Notes: a model not told the origin generated them from the sequence alone. Shown: positions 22,289-34,109, counted from the first letter of the stretch. The stretch: 64,000 nt of DNA from Budorcas taxicolor (GCF_023091745.1 NC_068920.1:123536622-123600621); one strand, 5' to 3'. Made by a program: numbers and translations.

Positions 22289-23286
22289 GCACACGTGCAC
22301 ACAAGTGGACACGTTGCAGAACTCAGATAAATGAACCTGTTCCAGCTGTCCATTTTTGATAAATTGGGATATGCAATCCAGGACTTTTGACTCCGAGTCT
22401 AGTGTTCTTCCCTCTGCCTCATCCTGATTTAGAGGAAAATTTCTGTGAAAAAGTTGGTCAAATCGGCAGAACCATCTGCTAGAAGCTTGAATCAGTGCCA
22501 CAGTGGAAATTCTGCTTTCTGCCTCATTCTCCAGGGCTTAGGGAGGCTGCCATGCCCAACACTGGGAACCGTTGGGAGAGTTGGGTGAATAACAGGGGCT
22601 TTGTCATGGGAGCTCCCTGAAGTCTTCCGCTAGTGTGAGTGGTGTCAGTGTTTTCATTATTTTGGCTTGTGGTTTGTAACTTGTCATAAGAATTAGTTCC
22701 GGCTTAATTGAGGGCCTCATGTTGAAGTAAGAAAAGGAAGTGTTGTGGCCTCTCAAAATGCCTTTTATAACATCCCAACACTTTGGTTCTCAGCAGATAC
22801 AGCTGGAAACAGTAGCACGTGGGAAGGAACGAGCCGCCAAATGTTCCAAGTCCAGTGCGCACTTGGCCTCTGAGTGTGGCACTTGCATATAGATTCTTGG
22901 GAAGTAGGAACAGACACATTTTTCTTGTCTTTCTTTCTTTTTAAAAATCTCTTTGTTTTAGGGATTGTACTGCCTGAAAGCAAGAGGCGCTCTGGCTAGT
23001 GGGATGTACATCATTCCCACCTCCCTTGGAAACAGGCATCCAGTCCTCAAGCTGATTCTCAGCTCTGCTCAGGACCTTTGAAAAGTTTCTTTTATCACAA
23101 AATACCAACTTTGTGTCTATTTTCTCTTTTCTGTGGTAATTGGAGGCACCAATTCATACTCAAGTGTTAACAGATTAAAGTGTGATAGAGTGTGATAAAG
23201 TTCCCTGAAAACATTCTCACATTTTTTCAGGGGCTTTCATTATCTCAATGAAGAATCCTCCCTTTCTTCTGGTTTCCTGGGCAGAA
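22289..23286. other. 1 kb with no gene or recognised repeat
   Basis: Nothing identified. Confidence 0.45.
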
Positions 23287-23400
23287 TCTCTAGCTTTAGT
23301 GAGCAGATGAATCACCTGGAGAGCTTGTGATGTGAAGATTCCTTGGTCTGCCCCTAGAGATTCTGGCCCATATGTAGGTGAGGCCTTTTATGATGCCATG
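23287..23400 (+). repeat. MER5A-like hAT fragment
   Basis: 'gatgaatcacctggagagctt' followed by degraded 'gattcctt..tctgcccctagagattctg'. Forward MER5A order. Confidence 0.48.
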
Positions 23401-23484
23401 GTTCCACATGAGCAGTAGTAAATGTCACAGATCTTTCTCAGTACCCTCCCACCATGCCTGAAAGTCTCCTCGTTAATTTCTGCA

Positions 23485-23645
23485 ACAGACATGATTGGGT
23501 ACTTGCTGTTTGGAAGATGCTAGACTTGGGCCAGGAGCTGTGGCCTCCCCGAGCCTATACTTGATTCTAGTGGAAGACTCGAGACACGCACATAATTAAC
23601 AATAGAAGGCAGTATAGGCATGAGGGAGCTGGTTAATGAGAGCTG
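23485..23645 (-). repeat. L2 LINE 3' fragment
   Basis: Antisense L2-like: 'gggtacttgctgtttgg', 'gctagacttgggccaggagctgtggcc', 'gattctagtggaagac'. Diverged. Confidence 0.4.
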
Positions 23646-23656
23646 GGGTGAAGGAA

Positions 23657-24110
23657 AACTCTAGGGAAGTGCTACTCAGAGTGGACCAGCAGCCTCAGCA
23701 TTACCTGGAAGCTGAGGTTAGAAATGTACATTCTCAGCTCCCACTTCAGAGCCTTCTGCCTCTGAAAGTGAAAGTGGCTCAGTCATGTCTAACTCTTTGA
23801 GGCCCCATGGACTATATAGTCCATGGAATTCTCCAGGCCAGAATACTGGAGTGAGTAGCCATTCCCTTCTCCAGGGGATCTTCCCAATCCAGAGATGGAA
23901 CCCAGGTCTCCTGCATTGCAGGCAAATTCTTTACCAGCTGAGCCACAAGGGAAGCCCAAGAATGCTGGAGTGGGTAGCCTATCCCTTCTCCGGCAGATTT
24001 CCCCTACTCAGGGATCAAACTAGGGTCTCCTGTATTGCAGGTGGATTCTTTACCATCTGAGGTATTGCCTTTGGGAGTCAGTTAATCTGTGAGCACCTTT
24101 TGTCCTTTGC
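23657..24110 (-). repeat. MER5A-like fragment split by Bov-tA
   Basis: Left part 23657-23765 has 'gtggaccagcagcctcagcattacctggaa' (spread) and 'aaatgtacattctcagc'; right part resumes at about 24066 with 'ctttgggagtcagttaatctgtgag'. Confidence 0.45.
23766..24062 (-). mobile_element. two-headed Bov-tA SINE
   Basis: Same layout as the copy at 5003-5595. On the minus strand: tRNA-derived head (24062 to about 23998), about 40 bases of Bov-A body, a second head (about 23960 to 23880), then the full Bov-A body ending at 23766. It shares the diagnostic 'ggagtgggtagcctatcccttctcc' block (23967-23991) with the other copy. Confidence 0.9.
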
Positions 24111-24340
24111 ATGTAGCTCAGGTTCTCTCTCTTTCTGCCCTGGGCACTGATAGGGCTTGGCTTAGTGGTAGCGGTAGTAGAAAGAAGAGCTGGAACACGA
24201 CATTTACCCATAATTTCACCATCCAGCGATGGCTGCTTGTGTTAGTTAGTGTATATCTTTTCAGACTTATTTCCAAGCAATGTGGATATATATATAATGA
24301 AAAAAGTATATAAACAGAAATTTATCATACTGTAATACTA

Positions 24341-24536
24341 GGCTTTCCTGGTGGCTCAGACGGTAAAGCGTCTGCCTCCAATGCGGGGGACCCGGGTTCG
24401 ATCCCTGATTCAGGAAGATCGTCTGGAGAAGGAAATGGCAACCCACTCCAGTACTCTTGCCTGGAAAATCCCATGGATGGAGGAGCCTGGTAGGCTACAG
24501 TCCATGGGGTCACAAAGAGTCAGACATGACTGATTG
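24341..24536 (+). mobile_element. Bov-tA SINE with intact B box
   Basis: Forward element: head starts with 'ctttcctggtggctcag', carries a perfect pol III B box GGTTCGATCCC (24395-24405), then one Bov-A body to 'agtcagacatgactga'. The tRNA-derived promoter looks intact by sequence. The 3' tail is short. Confidence 0.96.
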
Positions 24537-24540
24537 ACAT

Positions 24541-25960
24541 CTCTGATATTAGCTTTAAATTCTCTTTTTCCATACTTAATTGTAATGGTGGACTATTTTT
24601 CCATGTAAGTGAAAATCTTTTCACCACATTAATTTTAATAACAGTATAACATTTCTTTGCAGGGATATACAGTAAATCACCAACTATTCCCTATAGTACA
24701 AGCTTTTCCAAATTTTTGGAATTACTAGATATCTTTTAGAAGAATGTCTTTGTATATACACCTCTGTGCATATCTGAACAACTTTACTGAGCTTAATTAA
24801 GTAGTTTCTTTTCTTGCATTGTGTTCTTCAGATGCAATTCACAGAACATTTATGTCAGAGGGACTGGTATAAGAGATGAAGCTTCCCATTTAATAAGTGC
24901 TATTAATAACACCTCCAGCCTTTCATTTGATAATCAAAAGAACATGAAGATAGAACCAATTGTGCTGAAGTATTTCATTTTGCTTAATTAATGGACTTAA
25001 GGACATTGGTAAAGGACCCTATCAATTATCTCAGGACAAAAAATGCTCTAGCAAATCTAAGTGGTAAGACAGGACCTTTGTGTGTATTTCTCAGATTGTT
25101 GCTCAAACACATCTTGGATCTTTGGAAACTAAAGTGAATTTCTAAAGTAAGTGGAAGATGAGCTTATACAACTCTGATTTTAATAGAAATCTATCCACAG
25201 TATCAGCAGATTCATTAAGAAGTCTGCTGGTGGTGATGTTAAGAAGGCTGGCAGATTTTCAATTCAGATTGACACTATTCAAGACAGAGGCATAACTGAT
25301 GTTTATTCAAGAATCCTAAGACATGTCACAGATTCTGTGGAGAACATCTGATGTCTGTAGAGAGCTCGAAGTAAAGTCCTGGGAAAAATATGTTCCAGAC
25401 GGTTACAGATGTTCTCATAGCAAATCATATTTCTCCAAGAAGTTATGTACTGTATTCAGCTGATGGCACAGCCAGTGTGAAGGGACAGTTTAAGGTTTTC
25501 TTCCTGTTAAAAATAATTGATTCTATCAGTGTTATGGATAGTGTTAGTCACATATTTTGAGTCTTGCAATGGTGGATTTAGAAGGTGTCTGAACCTCCAG
25601 TTAATCCAGCAAAAATTCAGTCGCTTGAGTCCATTTAGAACAATTTGCATGCTGAAGCTTGTAGAAACTCCCAGAATATTAACTGAATGTTTTACCAAAT
25701 TAAGTACATTTTATAGGTCCTCAGGTATCACACTAGTGCATACACGATCATTTCAGATGTTGGCTTTGTGGCATTAGACATGGTGGAGGGTTAAAAGGAG
25801 GGCTTTAAGAAGTGTTGAAAGGGCTTTGTCATTCCCTTGTGGGAACTAATAGAAATGTAGGAGAACATATTCCCACACTGAAGATTGCTGTAAACACCAA
25901 GCCAACAGCAAGGAGACTGTCATGGAGGCTTGAAGCTCTATGTACAGCTTATTGTTTCTG
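24541..25960. other. 1.4 kb with no gene or recognised repeat
   Basis: AT-rich sequence with overlapping short open frames on both strands at 25507-25777. Neither shows a recognisable domain. Confidence 0.45.
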
Positions 25961-26057
25961 ATGGTGATGGACAGGGAGGCCTGGCGTGCTGCGATTCATG
26001 GGGTCGCAAACAGTCGGACACGACTGAGCGACTGAACTGAACTGAACTGAACTGAAC
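25961..26057 (+). mobile_element. BovB 3'-terminal fragment
   Basis: Only the last about 97 bases of BovB, from 'ggtgatggacagggaggcctgg' through 'gagcgactgaactgaac' with several ACTGA repeats. A severely 5'-truncated insertion. Confidence 0.93.
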
Positions 26058-26474
26058 TTGTCTGCATAAAAATTTGACTTGAAAATACCACAGTTCAGAA
26101 TATGGCTTCTAAAACCATCAAAATAAGACAATATCAAGAAGATGGAAGGATTTTAAAATATTTTATAAAAGGAACTCTCAGAACCAAATATGGAATATTG
26201 ACATTTTTCTGGAAGATTCTTTACCTCAACTGTTTGTATGTGATTTGAGGGTGAATTGAGAAAATAAGTTGCCATTCAATAACATTTCCAGGGTATTGAC
26301 GTAATCTCAATGTGTTTTCCACCTGCTTCTGTTTTACTAAAGCACCTCACATAGCAAAAGTATTTTTAATCTGCTGAAATAATTTATTTGAAGATCTGAA
26401 ACACCCACTTTGCAGAGCAGGGCTTAATTGAATGTTGGGAAATTTAAAGAATTATCAGTGTTTTGTGTGGCCTA
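26058..26474. other. no gene or recognised repeat
   Basis: Nothing identified. Confidence 0.4.
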
Positions 26475-26782
26475 GGCTATGATACAGAGAAGGCAATGGC
26501 ACCCCACTCCAGTACTCTTGCCTGGAAAATCCCATGGACGGAGGAGCCTGGTAGGCTGCAGTCCATGGGGTTGCAAAGAGTTGGACACGACTGAGCGACT
26601 TCACTTTCACTTTCCACTTTCATGCATTGGAGAAGGAAATGGCAACCCACTCCAGTGTTCTTGCCTGGAGAATTCCAGGGACGGGGCAGCCTGGTGGCTG
26701 CTGTCTATGGGATCACACAGAGTCTGACACGACTGAAGCAGCTTAGCAGCAGCAGCAGCAGCAGCAGCAGCCGGCTATGATA
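26475..26782 (+). mobile_element. BOV-A2 SINE, complete, with 10-bp TSD
   Basis: Full-length dimer beginning 'agaaggcaatggcacccc'. The AGC tail runs 26745-26770 (about 8.7 units, the longest in the window). The duplication GGCTATGATA is at 26475-26484 and 26773-26782. Little diverged, so a relatively young insertion. Confidence 0.98.
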
Positions 26783-27168
26783 AATTGATGTGTTTACCCC
26801 ATGCTTATGCTGGTGAATGAACAGTAGCATAAAGAGTTGGGAAAAGGGGACAAGGAGGTGGCTAAAACTTGGAGCTAAAAGTGGGGCTAGGGTAATCCAC
26901 TGTCCAGGTTTCCCAGGATCTAGGGGTCTCATAGGGTATAGGGCTTTCCGTGCTAAAACCAGTAACCTCCCTGAAGATCACCAAGACCGACCTTGTGGGA
27001 ATGGACCCATCTCTCTGCCTTATCTTTTATATAACCTTTTCCCCCTTCAAGTTTATTCCTGAGAGCAATTTCAGCAAGATTTTGCATGGATATCAATGTG
27101 GGGGACAGGTACACACATGTACCTGGGCACAAAAATGTGCCTATATTTCCTTGTCACCCCTGTGCCCC
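26783..27168. other. no gene or recognised repeat
   Basis: Nothing identified. Confidence 0.4.
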
Positions 27169-27201
27169 AAAACACACACATACATACAGACACACACAGA
27201 G
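27169..27201. repeat. CA-rich microsatellite
   Basis: Imperfect CA/CATA repeat. Confidence 0.8.
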
Positions 27202-27284
27202 TAATTGTGTTTCTCAGTTTCTGCCTTCAGCACCCGTGTTAAGAACCACAGAGAAACAGAGGTGCTCAAAGGAAGAATCTTACA

Positions 27285-27760
27285 ATAAGGACTTATTGTG
27301 TACAAAGCACTCCAGTGAGGGTTGAGGACACCTGGGATGATGTGATACAGAGATGAAAGTGGAAGTCACTCAGTCGTGTCTGACTCTTTGCGACCTTGTG
27401 GACTATACAGTCCATGGAATTCTCCCGTCAGTAGCCTTTGCCTTCTCCAGGGGAATCTTCCCAAGCCAGGGATCGAACCCAGGTCTCCCGCATTGCAGGC
27501 AGATTCTTTACTGTCTGAGCCACCAGGGAAGTCTGTGATACAGAGATGAGGAGAACAAATCCTGCCTTCCAGGAGTTTGTCCTATGTTCAGAAAACTGAA
27601 ACACAGCGGCAAACAGTTCCATCAATAGAAAGAATGTGATAAATGCCTTAAGAAAGATATTGACAAAGTTCCATAGGATTTCAGAGGCATTGGCTTTTTA
27701 GTTTCATAGGCAGGTGGTATTTGTATTGAGTCTTAAAGGAAGAGTAGGGTGGTGATAGTC
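27285..27760 (-). repeat. L2-like fragment split by Bov-tA
   Basis: Left part has 'gacttattgtgtacaaagcact' and the right part 'gatgaggagaacaaatcctgccttccagg' and 'gtgataaatgccttaag', in the order of antisense L2. Diverged. Confidence 0.42.
27341..27549 (-). mobile_element. Bov-tA SINE with perfect 16-bp TSD
   Basis: Minus-strand head and body. About 18 bases are missing from the Bov-A body ('ggcaagaatactggagt' region). The duplication TGTGATACAGAGATGA is perfect over 16 bases (27341-27356 and 27534-27549). It shares the 'actatacagtccatgg' subfamily block with the elements at 5.0 and 23.8 kb. Confidence 0.97.
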
Positions 27761-28979
27761 AAAGTTGGGGGAGGCAGACTGTTCAAGACACACTCCCCAC
27801 CTTTTAGTCACTTGTGTTCTAAGTGGGAGACAGAACAGTGAATTTTATGGCCATGGGAGTTCATGGAAAGGGAAGACTTAGTCTAATCTATGTAGGTAGG
27901 GAGGGAAGGTATACTGGGGGACCTGGAAGGAGGACTAGGTTTAAAATGAGCAGAGGTGATCAGGAGGATATCCAGGTAGTATCTTGGGGCTTGAGTAGAC
28001 TTAAGCCAGAGGCAGAAGTGAACACTTCCGTATTTTCTGACACTGCAGGACATTGTGGTGTGGCATGTGGGTATGGGAGTGTGCAGAAGAGTTGGACTAA
28101 CAGGATGACCCAGATAACCCGAGAAGGCCAGGCTGGTGGGGGTGGAGTGAGAGCTTGGCTTAGAAAAATAAGGCCACGAGGAAATGGAAAGGACGACTTT
28201 GGGGTGGTTGGGTGACATGTTAAAAGTACTAATTTAGAAAGTTTCTTGTGTCAGTTGTGTGCAAGATGGCTCAGAAGGGAGAAGGGAGAGGAGACCCTCT
28301 TTGAGGGCCCTTTCAGAAATCCCAGCATGAACGAGTGAAATGGACTGGCTGGGGTCAGCAGGATGGAGAGGTGGGGGGGAATCTGGTGGGTGTTTTCAAG
28401 GAGGATATGACAAACGGATTTGGTGACAAATTGTGTAAAGGGGATCAAAGAAGAGTCAATTTACTTAAATCTTTAAAGGTTTTTCTGCGATGATCTGTAA
28501 CATTCCTTTCTGCTCTGAGAATTCATGACTTCCAGGTTTTTAGACTTAGCAAGTGGAAAAATGCCAGTACTTTCCTTCCTTCTTTTCCATAATTCAACAC
28601 CTTTTATTCAGTGACAGTTACTGTAGGGAGTAAGGATGCGACTCCATCTCTGGAATACTTTTTGGTTTAGTAGAACTTTTAAACAGGTAATTCTAATGTG
28701 ACCTGACAGGCGCTGTTGTGGAGGTGTGGTCCTTGGACTAGGAGAAAACTGAGGAGGTGCGGGCAGCTGTGTCTGCAAGTGGAGACAAGTTGATATCCAA
28801 GCGAAGTAGTAAGAGATGATCAGGAGTTCGTTAAGCTAGATAGGTAGAGTGGAAAGAAAAAAACACAATGTGAGTAAGAGGCTGATTCATGACTCTACCC
28901 CAGACTGGTGTGGCTGGAACTTAGAATGGATTGGAGGGGGAGGAGAGAGGAGGGAATTAGGCGATTTAGCAGGTTGTGG
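27761..28979. other. no gene; patchy L2-like antisense sequence
   Basis: Purine-rich sequence that may continue a badly decayed L2. The 130-codon open frame at 27823-28215 and its reverse-strand shadow lack any recognisable domain. Confidence 0.35.
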
Positions 28980-29165
28980 TTAGGTGAAGAAGGATCTTAT
29001 TCCGTGAAAGGAATTCGGACTTGATCCTGTGGCTCATTCTGAGCTCCTAGAGATTTTTAAGGGAGGTAGAGAACGATCTGTGTTTTGGGAGCTGGGGAGG
29101 CTGGAGACAGTCCTACTGGAAGCCACTGTAGTCCAGGCAAGAGGTGATGCACCAATGTGTCGTTT
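28980..29165 (-). repeat. L2-like fragment
   Basis: Contains 'ggacttgatcctgtgg', 'gatttttaagggaggtaga', 'acgatctgtgtttt' and 'ggaagccactgtagtccaggcaagaggtgatg', in antisense L2 order. Confidence 0.42.
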
Positions 29166-29579
29166 GTGAAGTATTTGGGGGAAGTTGAGTCTAACTCTGA
29201 AAGTCCTGAGATGGCAAGGCATTTATTTATGGATTCATTCTTCCGCCTTACACTTAAATCTGTCTTAACTTTGTCCTAGAAAGAGAGGATAAGAAGAGAA
29301 ACAAAACACATCTGTGGCCACCTTCAGCTCATTGCTCTGCTTCTCACCTTTTTTTTCCCCTTCATCCCAGTACTCATAAGGGACGTGACATACACCTGTG
29401 GGAATGGGGATGGCAGCATATGAGAAAGGAACTGGGGTGTGGAAGAGGGAGTGTGCCCTCAGTGGAGAAATGGCAGATGTGGAAGGTGAGGGGGAGACAG
29501 ACCCGTAGCTGTCTCTCCTTCTGCAGGTGATTCTGCTGAGCCTGTTTCATTTAGGAGATTTGCAGTTTCAAGTAACAGA
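29166..29579. other. no gene or recognised repeat
   Basis: Nothing identified. Confidence 0.4.
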
Positions 29580-30010
29580 ATACTGTACTCTAGAGTGGCT
29601 TGAAAATTAATGATGCTTTTTTATGAAGGATGACAAGAAATCCAGGACTGGCCAACTCAGTGACTTAGTGACATCACTGAGAACCCAGAATCTTTATGCC
29701 CTACTACTCTGCCATCCTTAGCAAGTTCTTCCTAAGCTATCTCAACTCATGGTCACAGGATGACTGTTACAGTTCCAGGCATCACAGATAGAGGTAACTA
29801 TGGCAAACAAAAAAGAATTCTTTCTTCCTTGTGCATCTTTTTTTTTTTTTTTAAGGGAGAAGAATCCAACCCCAGAAACCCGTAGCAGACTTCTCATGTC
29901 TCAGTGGCCAAAAGTGGGTTGGAGGCCAACTCTTGAATCAACCATAGTCACCAGCAAAGATAATAGGGGAGCAGGAGACGTTGGAAACAAAATTATGGCC
30001 GAAAGCAGAG
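29580..30010. repeat. ancient interspersed repeat, family not assigned
   Basis: Blocks 'actctgccatccttagcaag', 'catggtcacaggatgactgttacagttccaggcatcaca' and 'agcagacttctcatgtctcagtggcc' recall the element at 15230-15610. A 15-base poly-T run sits inside it (29838-29852). Confidence 0.35.
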
Positions 30011-30214
30011 AAGTGCAGATGGTTCTTGAGTAGGCAGGCAGTCCTGCTTAAAAGTGCTGGCTTTGGGAAAGAATCTCTTAGTTTCTGGAAATAAGAGCCT
30101 CATGTTGCAGATAAGTAATTAGAACTGGAGGTAAAGATTTGAAAGATACTTGAGGTATAGAGATTTTAATAGAGATTTTAATCTCTTTAAAAATAGAGAT
30201 TTTAATCATATGAC

Positions 30215-30345
30215 ATGTTTTGTGCTTTACCCATCTTAACTCTCAGAATAATAAGCAGGTCATTTTGCTGAGAAAACTGAGGCTCAGAGAGATTAAGGAA
30301 CCTGGCAATATTACACAGCTGCTAAGTGGCAAGAGCTGGCATTGT
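30215..30345 (-). repeat. MIR SINE
   Basis: Antisense MIR: 'tgctgagaaaactgaggctcagagagattaag' region, 'ttacacagctgctaagtgg', 'cagagctgg'-like end. Confidence 0.66.
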
Positions 30346-30748
30346 TTGTGTCCATTTTATCATTTGCATTATGGAGAATTTTGAACATGACCAGAAGTAG
30401 ACAGAATGGCATAAAAAATGCCCCTAGTGCCTGCACTTAGCTCCAACCAACTAAACAGCCTCTTGCTAATCTTCCACTCACCTCCATCAATTATTTTGAA
30501 ATAAATTCTACACCATTTGTATCACTTCATCCATAAATATTTCAGTATGAATCTCCACAATGTAAGTTCCGTTTTCTTTTGAAATTAATTATAATACCAT
30601 TGTATCTAAAATATTTAACAATCCTTCTTTAATATCATTAAATATTCAGGTAGTGTTTAATTTTCCAATTATCTCAATAGTATGATTTTTTTTTTCAATT
30701 TATTTGAATGAAGATTCAAATAAGGTCCACAAATTGCAATTGGTTATA

Positions 30749-31040
30749 TTTTAATTTGGAGAAGGCAATGGCACCCCACTCCAGTACTCTTGCCTGGAAA
30801 ATCCCATGGACGGAGGAGCCTGGTAGGCTGCAGTCCATGGGGTCGCTAAGAGTTGGACACGACTGAGCGACTTCACTTTCACTTTCCATTTTCATGCATT
30901 GGAGAAGGAAATGGCAACCCACTCCAGTGTTCTTGCCTGAAGAATCCCAGGGACGGGGAAGCCTGGTGGGCTGTTGTCTGTGGGGTCGCACAAAGTCGGA
31001 CACGACTGAAGTGACTTAGCAGCAGCAGCATGTTTTAATT
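30749..31040 (+). mobile_element. BOV-A2 SINE with TSD
   Basis: Full dimer with a short CAG tail (31018-31030). The duplication TTTTAATT is at 30749-30756 and 31033-31040. Inserted in the old L1. Confidence 0.97.
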
Positions 31041-31386
31041 CTTGTTTAAATCTAAGTTCTCCCTCCCTCTTATTTTTTCTCTTTGCAGTTGATCTCTCGA
31101 ACAAGTCAAGTTATTTAACTGTGGAGTCTTTTCTAACCCGGATCTTGCTAGATGCATCTCCATGTTGTTGGTTTGACATGTTGCTCTGTATTTTCTGTAA
31201 TTGGGGTTGGATTCACAGGATTGGTCCAATTCAGATATGATTTTATTTTTGGCAAGAATACTTCATAACTGGGTCTTGTACTCTGCCACTATAAGATTCT
31301 GTTTCTCTTTGTGATGTAGCAGCCAATGATGCTCAATGCATGAATACTTTCATTCCTAGAGGTCACACAGTGGTGATTTTATAGGA

Positions 31387-31743
31387 CTGTTGTGGACTGA
31401 ATGTGTCCTCTCAAAGTTCAGATGTTGAAATCCCAGCCCATCAGTCTGATGGTATCAGGAGGCGGGGCTTTTGGGAGGTGATCAGGCCATGAGAGTGGAG
31501 CCCTCATGAATGAGATTAGTGCTCTTACAAAAGATGCCCTAGAGAGCTCGCTCGCCTTTCTTTCCTTCCGCCGTGTAAGGACACAGCTGTCTGTGGACCA
31601 AGAAGGAAGGCTTTCACCAGAACCTGACCATGTTGGCACTGCGATCTCAGACTTTCAGCCTCTAGAAATGTGAGAAATAAGTTTGTTTATAAACCACCCA
31701 GTCTTTGGTATTCTGTTATAGTGACTTGAATGGACTAAAGTAC
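31387..31743 (+). mobile_element. MLT1/MaLR-like solitary LTR
   Basis: Starts with TG and ends with CA around a 357-base unit: 'ggactgaatgtgtcctctc', 'gatggtatcaggaggcggggc', 'gggaggtgatcaggccatgag', 'tctagaaatgtgagaaataag', 'ccacccagtctttggtattctg'. This is the pattern of the ERVL-MaLR LTRs (old, non-coding). No internal region is attached. Confidence 0.52.
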
Positions 31744-31800
31744 ATCCTTCTTCAAGTATTTGCTGGAAGAACTGAGATTTAAAAGTCTGTTTGATTCAAA

Positions 31801-32700
31801 CAGGTGCCACTGTTAGTAGAGAGATGAAGTAACACGCCAGGGGAGGAGCATGGGCCGGGGGCAGGGAAGGATAACTTCAAAGCATTTGAGACAGTACAAA
31901 AGCCCTGGAGAAGAAGGTTGTCTGGTCTGTTTATATCCACAAATTAGCTAGTTGCAAATGCATGACCTACTTGGATTGTTGAGTGCTGTGCATCAAGTCC
32001 ACTGACTATCATGGTGGAACCCTGAAACATACGATGATTTATGACATTTTCGTGTGCTGTGCTTGAAGAGTATCTTTCCCTTCGAGTCTTCCAGTCAGAT
32101 TGGGGGACAGAGGGCACACAAATGATGATGGTCTAGCCCACCTGGAGTGTGATGAAATAATAGAAGGCATCACACAAGGAACAGGAAAGTTTGGAGCCTG
32201 AGAACATTTCCATGGAATCAACACAGTTTATTTCACAGACACAAAAATACAAAGCCCTCTAGCATGCATTGTGAACCTTGGAAGGAAATAGAAAACTCAC
32301 ACCAAGGAAGAGATGGGGCTGGTGAAATGTACATTAAGACAAAGTGGCAGAAACATATATGGTTATAAATGAATTCCAGTTCTATTGTACTGGAGTCAGG
32401 GTTTCGTAAAGGTAATAGCACAGGAATTGAAGGAGGTGAGCAGGCTTTCTGCAGGAATTGAGGCACATGTGGAAGTTTCCCCAGAAAGGAGCAGTTGAGG
32501 GAGGAGAGGGAATACTGGGCATAGAGTCTGGAGTGGCAGTGCTCCAGAGCTTGATGTCAGAGTGAAGAAGCATCTGCTCTACCGATAGATGAAAACAAAT
32601 TTTGGAATTATATTTTTGAAAATGCACTTGTGAAAAAGAGTGTTTTTGCCCATAATGTTGAAAATCTGTTTGACTTCTTTGTTATATTTATCGTCCACTC
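31801..32700. other. no gene or recognised repeat
   Basis: Several overlapping minus-strand short open frames at 32039-32627 without recognisable domains. Confidence 0.45.
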
Positions 32701-32768
32701 TTTTTTTTTTTTTTTCTGAAAGATAAGGTCTTTTTTCCCCCTCTTCAGTTTTATTGAGATATAATTGC

Positions 32769-32853
32769 AGGAGGCCTGGCATGCTGCAGTCCATGGGGTC
32801 GCAAAGAGGTGGACACGACTGAGTGACTGAACTGAACTGAATTGAACTGAATT
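32769..32853 (+). mobile_element. BovB 3'-terminal fragment
   Basis: About 85 bases from 'gcaggaggcctggcatgctg' to the ACTGA-type repeats 'gaactgaactgaattgaactg'. Severely 5'-truncated. Confidence 0.92.
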
Positions 32854-32882
32854 ACATATAGCACTGTATTAAGTTTAAGGTA

Positions 32883-33016
32883 TAAATGGCAACCCATTCT
32901 AGTATTCTTGCCTGGGGAATCCCAGGAACGGTGGAGCCTGGTGGGCTGCCATCTATGGGGTCACACACAGTCAGACATGACTGAAGCAACTTAGCAGCAG
33001 CAGCAGCAGCAGCAGC
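32883..33016 (+). mobile_element. BOV-A2 SINE, second unit only
   Basis: One Bov-A unit beginning 'taaatggcaacccattctag' and ending in an AGC tail of 8 units (32993-33016). 5'-truncated. Confidence 0.93.
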
Positions 33017-33390
33017 ATACAGCATAGTGGTTTGACTTACATATATCATGATTACCATCATAAGTTTAGTGAATATCCATCATCTCATGTGTATAAAAAT
33101 TAAAAAAAATTATTCTTGTGATGAAAACTCATAGGATTTGCTCTCTTAACAGTATTCACATATGATACACAGCAGTTTTGATTACACTAATCATGTCCCT
33201 TTCATTTCTAGTATGTACATATAACTGGACATTTGTGTCTTTTGACACAATTCTTTCTCCCCCTAACCCCTGCCGCTTGGTACCAAAAATCTGATCTCTT
33301 TTTCTATGAGTCGGTTTGTTTTTGAAGTATCATTGACCCGCAATACTGTGTTAGTTGCTGGTACACAGCATAGTTATCCAATATTTCTAT

Positions 33391-34088
33391 ACAGCATTCA
33401 GAAAACTAAGATCATGGCATCTGGTCCCATCAGTTTATGGCAAATAGATGGGGAAACAGTGGAAACAGTGGCTGACTTTATTTTTGGGGGGGGCTCCAAA
33501 ATCACAACGATGGTGACTACAATCATGAAATTAAAAGATGCTCACTCCTTGGAAGGAAAGTTATAACCAACCTTGACAGCATATTCAAAAGCAGAGACAT
33601 TACTTTGCCAACAAAGATCCACCTAGTCAAGGCTATGGTTTTTCCTGTGGTCAAGTATGGATGTGAGAGTTGGACTGTAAAGAAAGCTGAGCACCAAAAA
33701 ATTGATGCTTTTGACTGTGGTGTTGGAGAAGTCTCTTGAGAGTCCCTTGGACTGCAAGGAGATCCAACCAGTCCATCCTAAAGGAGATCAGTCCTGGGTG
33801 TTCATTGGAAGGACTGATTTTGAGGCTGAAACTCCGGTACTTTGGCCATCTGATGCGAAGAGCTGACTTATTTGAAAAGATCCTGCTGCTGGGAAAGATT
33901 GAGGGCAGGAGGAGAAGGGGACGACAGACGATGAGATGGTTGGATGGCGTAACCGACTCAATGGACATGAGTTTGGGTAAACTCCAGGAGTTGGTGATGA
34001 ACAGGGAGGCCTGGCATGAGGCTATCCATGGGGTCGCAAAGAGTCAGAAACAACTGAGCGACTACTGAACTGAACTGAACTGAACTGA
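33391..34088 (+). mobile_element. BovB LINE 3' fragment
   Basis: About 700 bases, sense on the plus strand, from 'attcagaaaactaagatcatgg' (downstream of the YADD box) to 'gaactgaactgaactga'. The C-terminal RT frame is broken by indels, for example an eight-G run at 33487-33494. Confidence 0.97.
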
Positions 34089-34109
34089 TACATTATAAAA
34101 TGATCACCA

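Larger units (their letters stand above)
30355..31800 (-). repeat. old L1 3' region, twice interrupted
   Basis: Antisense L1M-type 3' UTR: 'attttgaaataaattctaca', 'cttcatccataaatatttcagtatg', 'aataaggtccacaaattgcaattggtta', later 'tgatgtagcagccaatgatg', then 'tccttcttcaagtatttgctggaa' resuming at 31745. It is interrupted by BOV-A2 (30749-31040) and an LTR (31387-31743). Confidence 0.55.

Noticed and set aside
24395..24405. tRNA-like B box, possible tRNA gene (also 54425-54435)
   Set aside because: It lies in the head of Bov-tA SINEs. There is no tRNA cloverleaf acceptor or 3' arm, and Bov-A sequence follows directly.
27823..28215. 130-codon plus-strand frame
   Set aside because: Low-complexity, glycine- and arginine-rich translation with an equally long reverse-strand shadow. 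The region is probably decayed L2.
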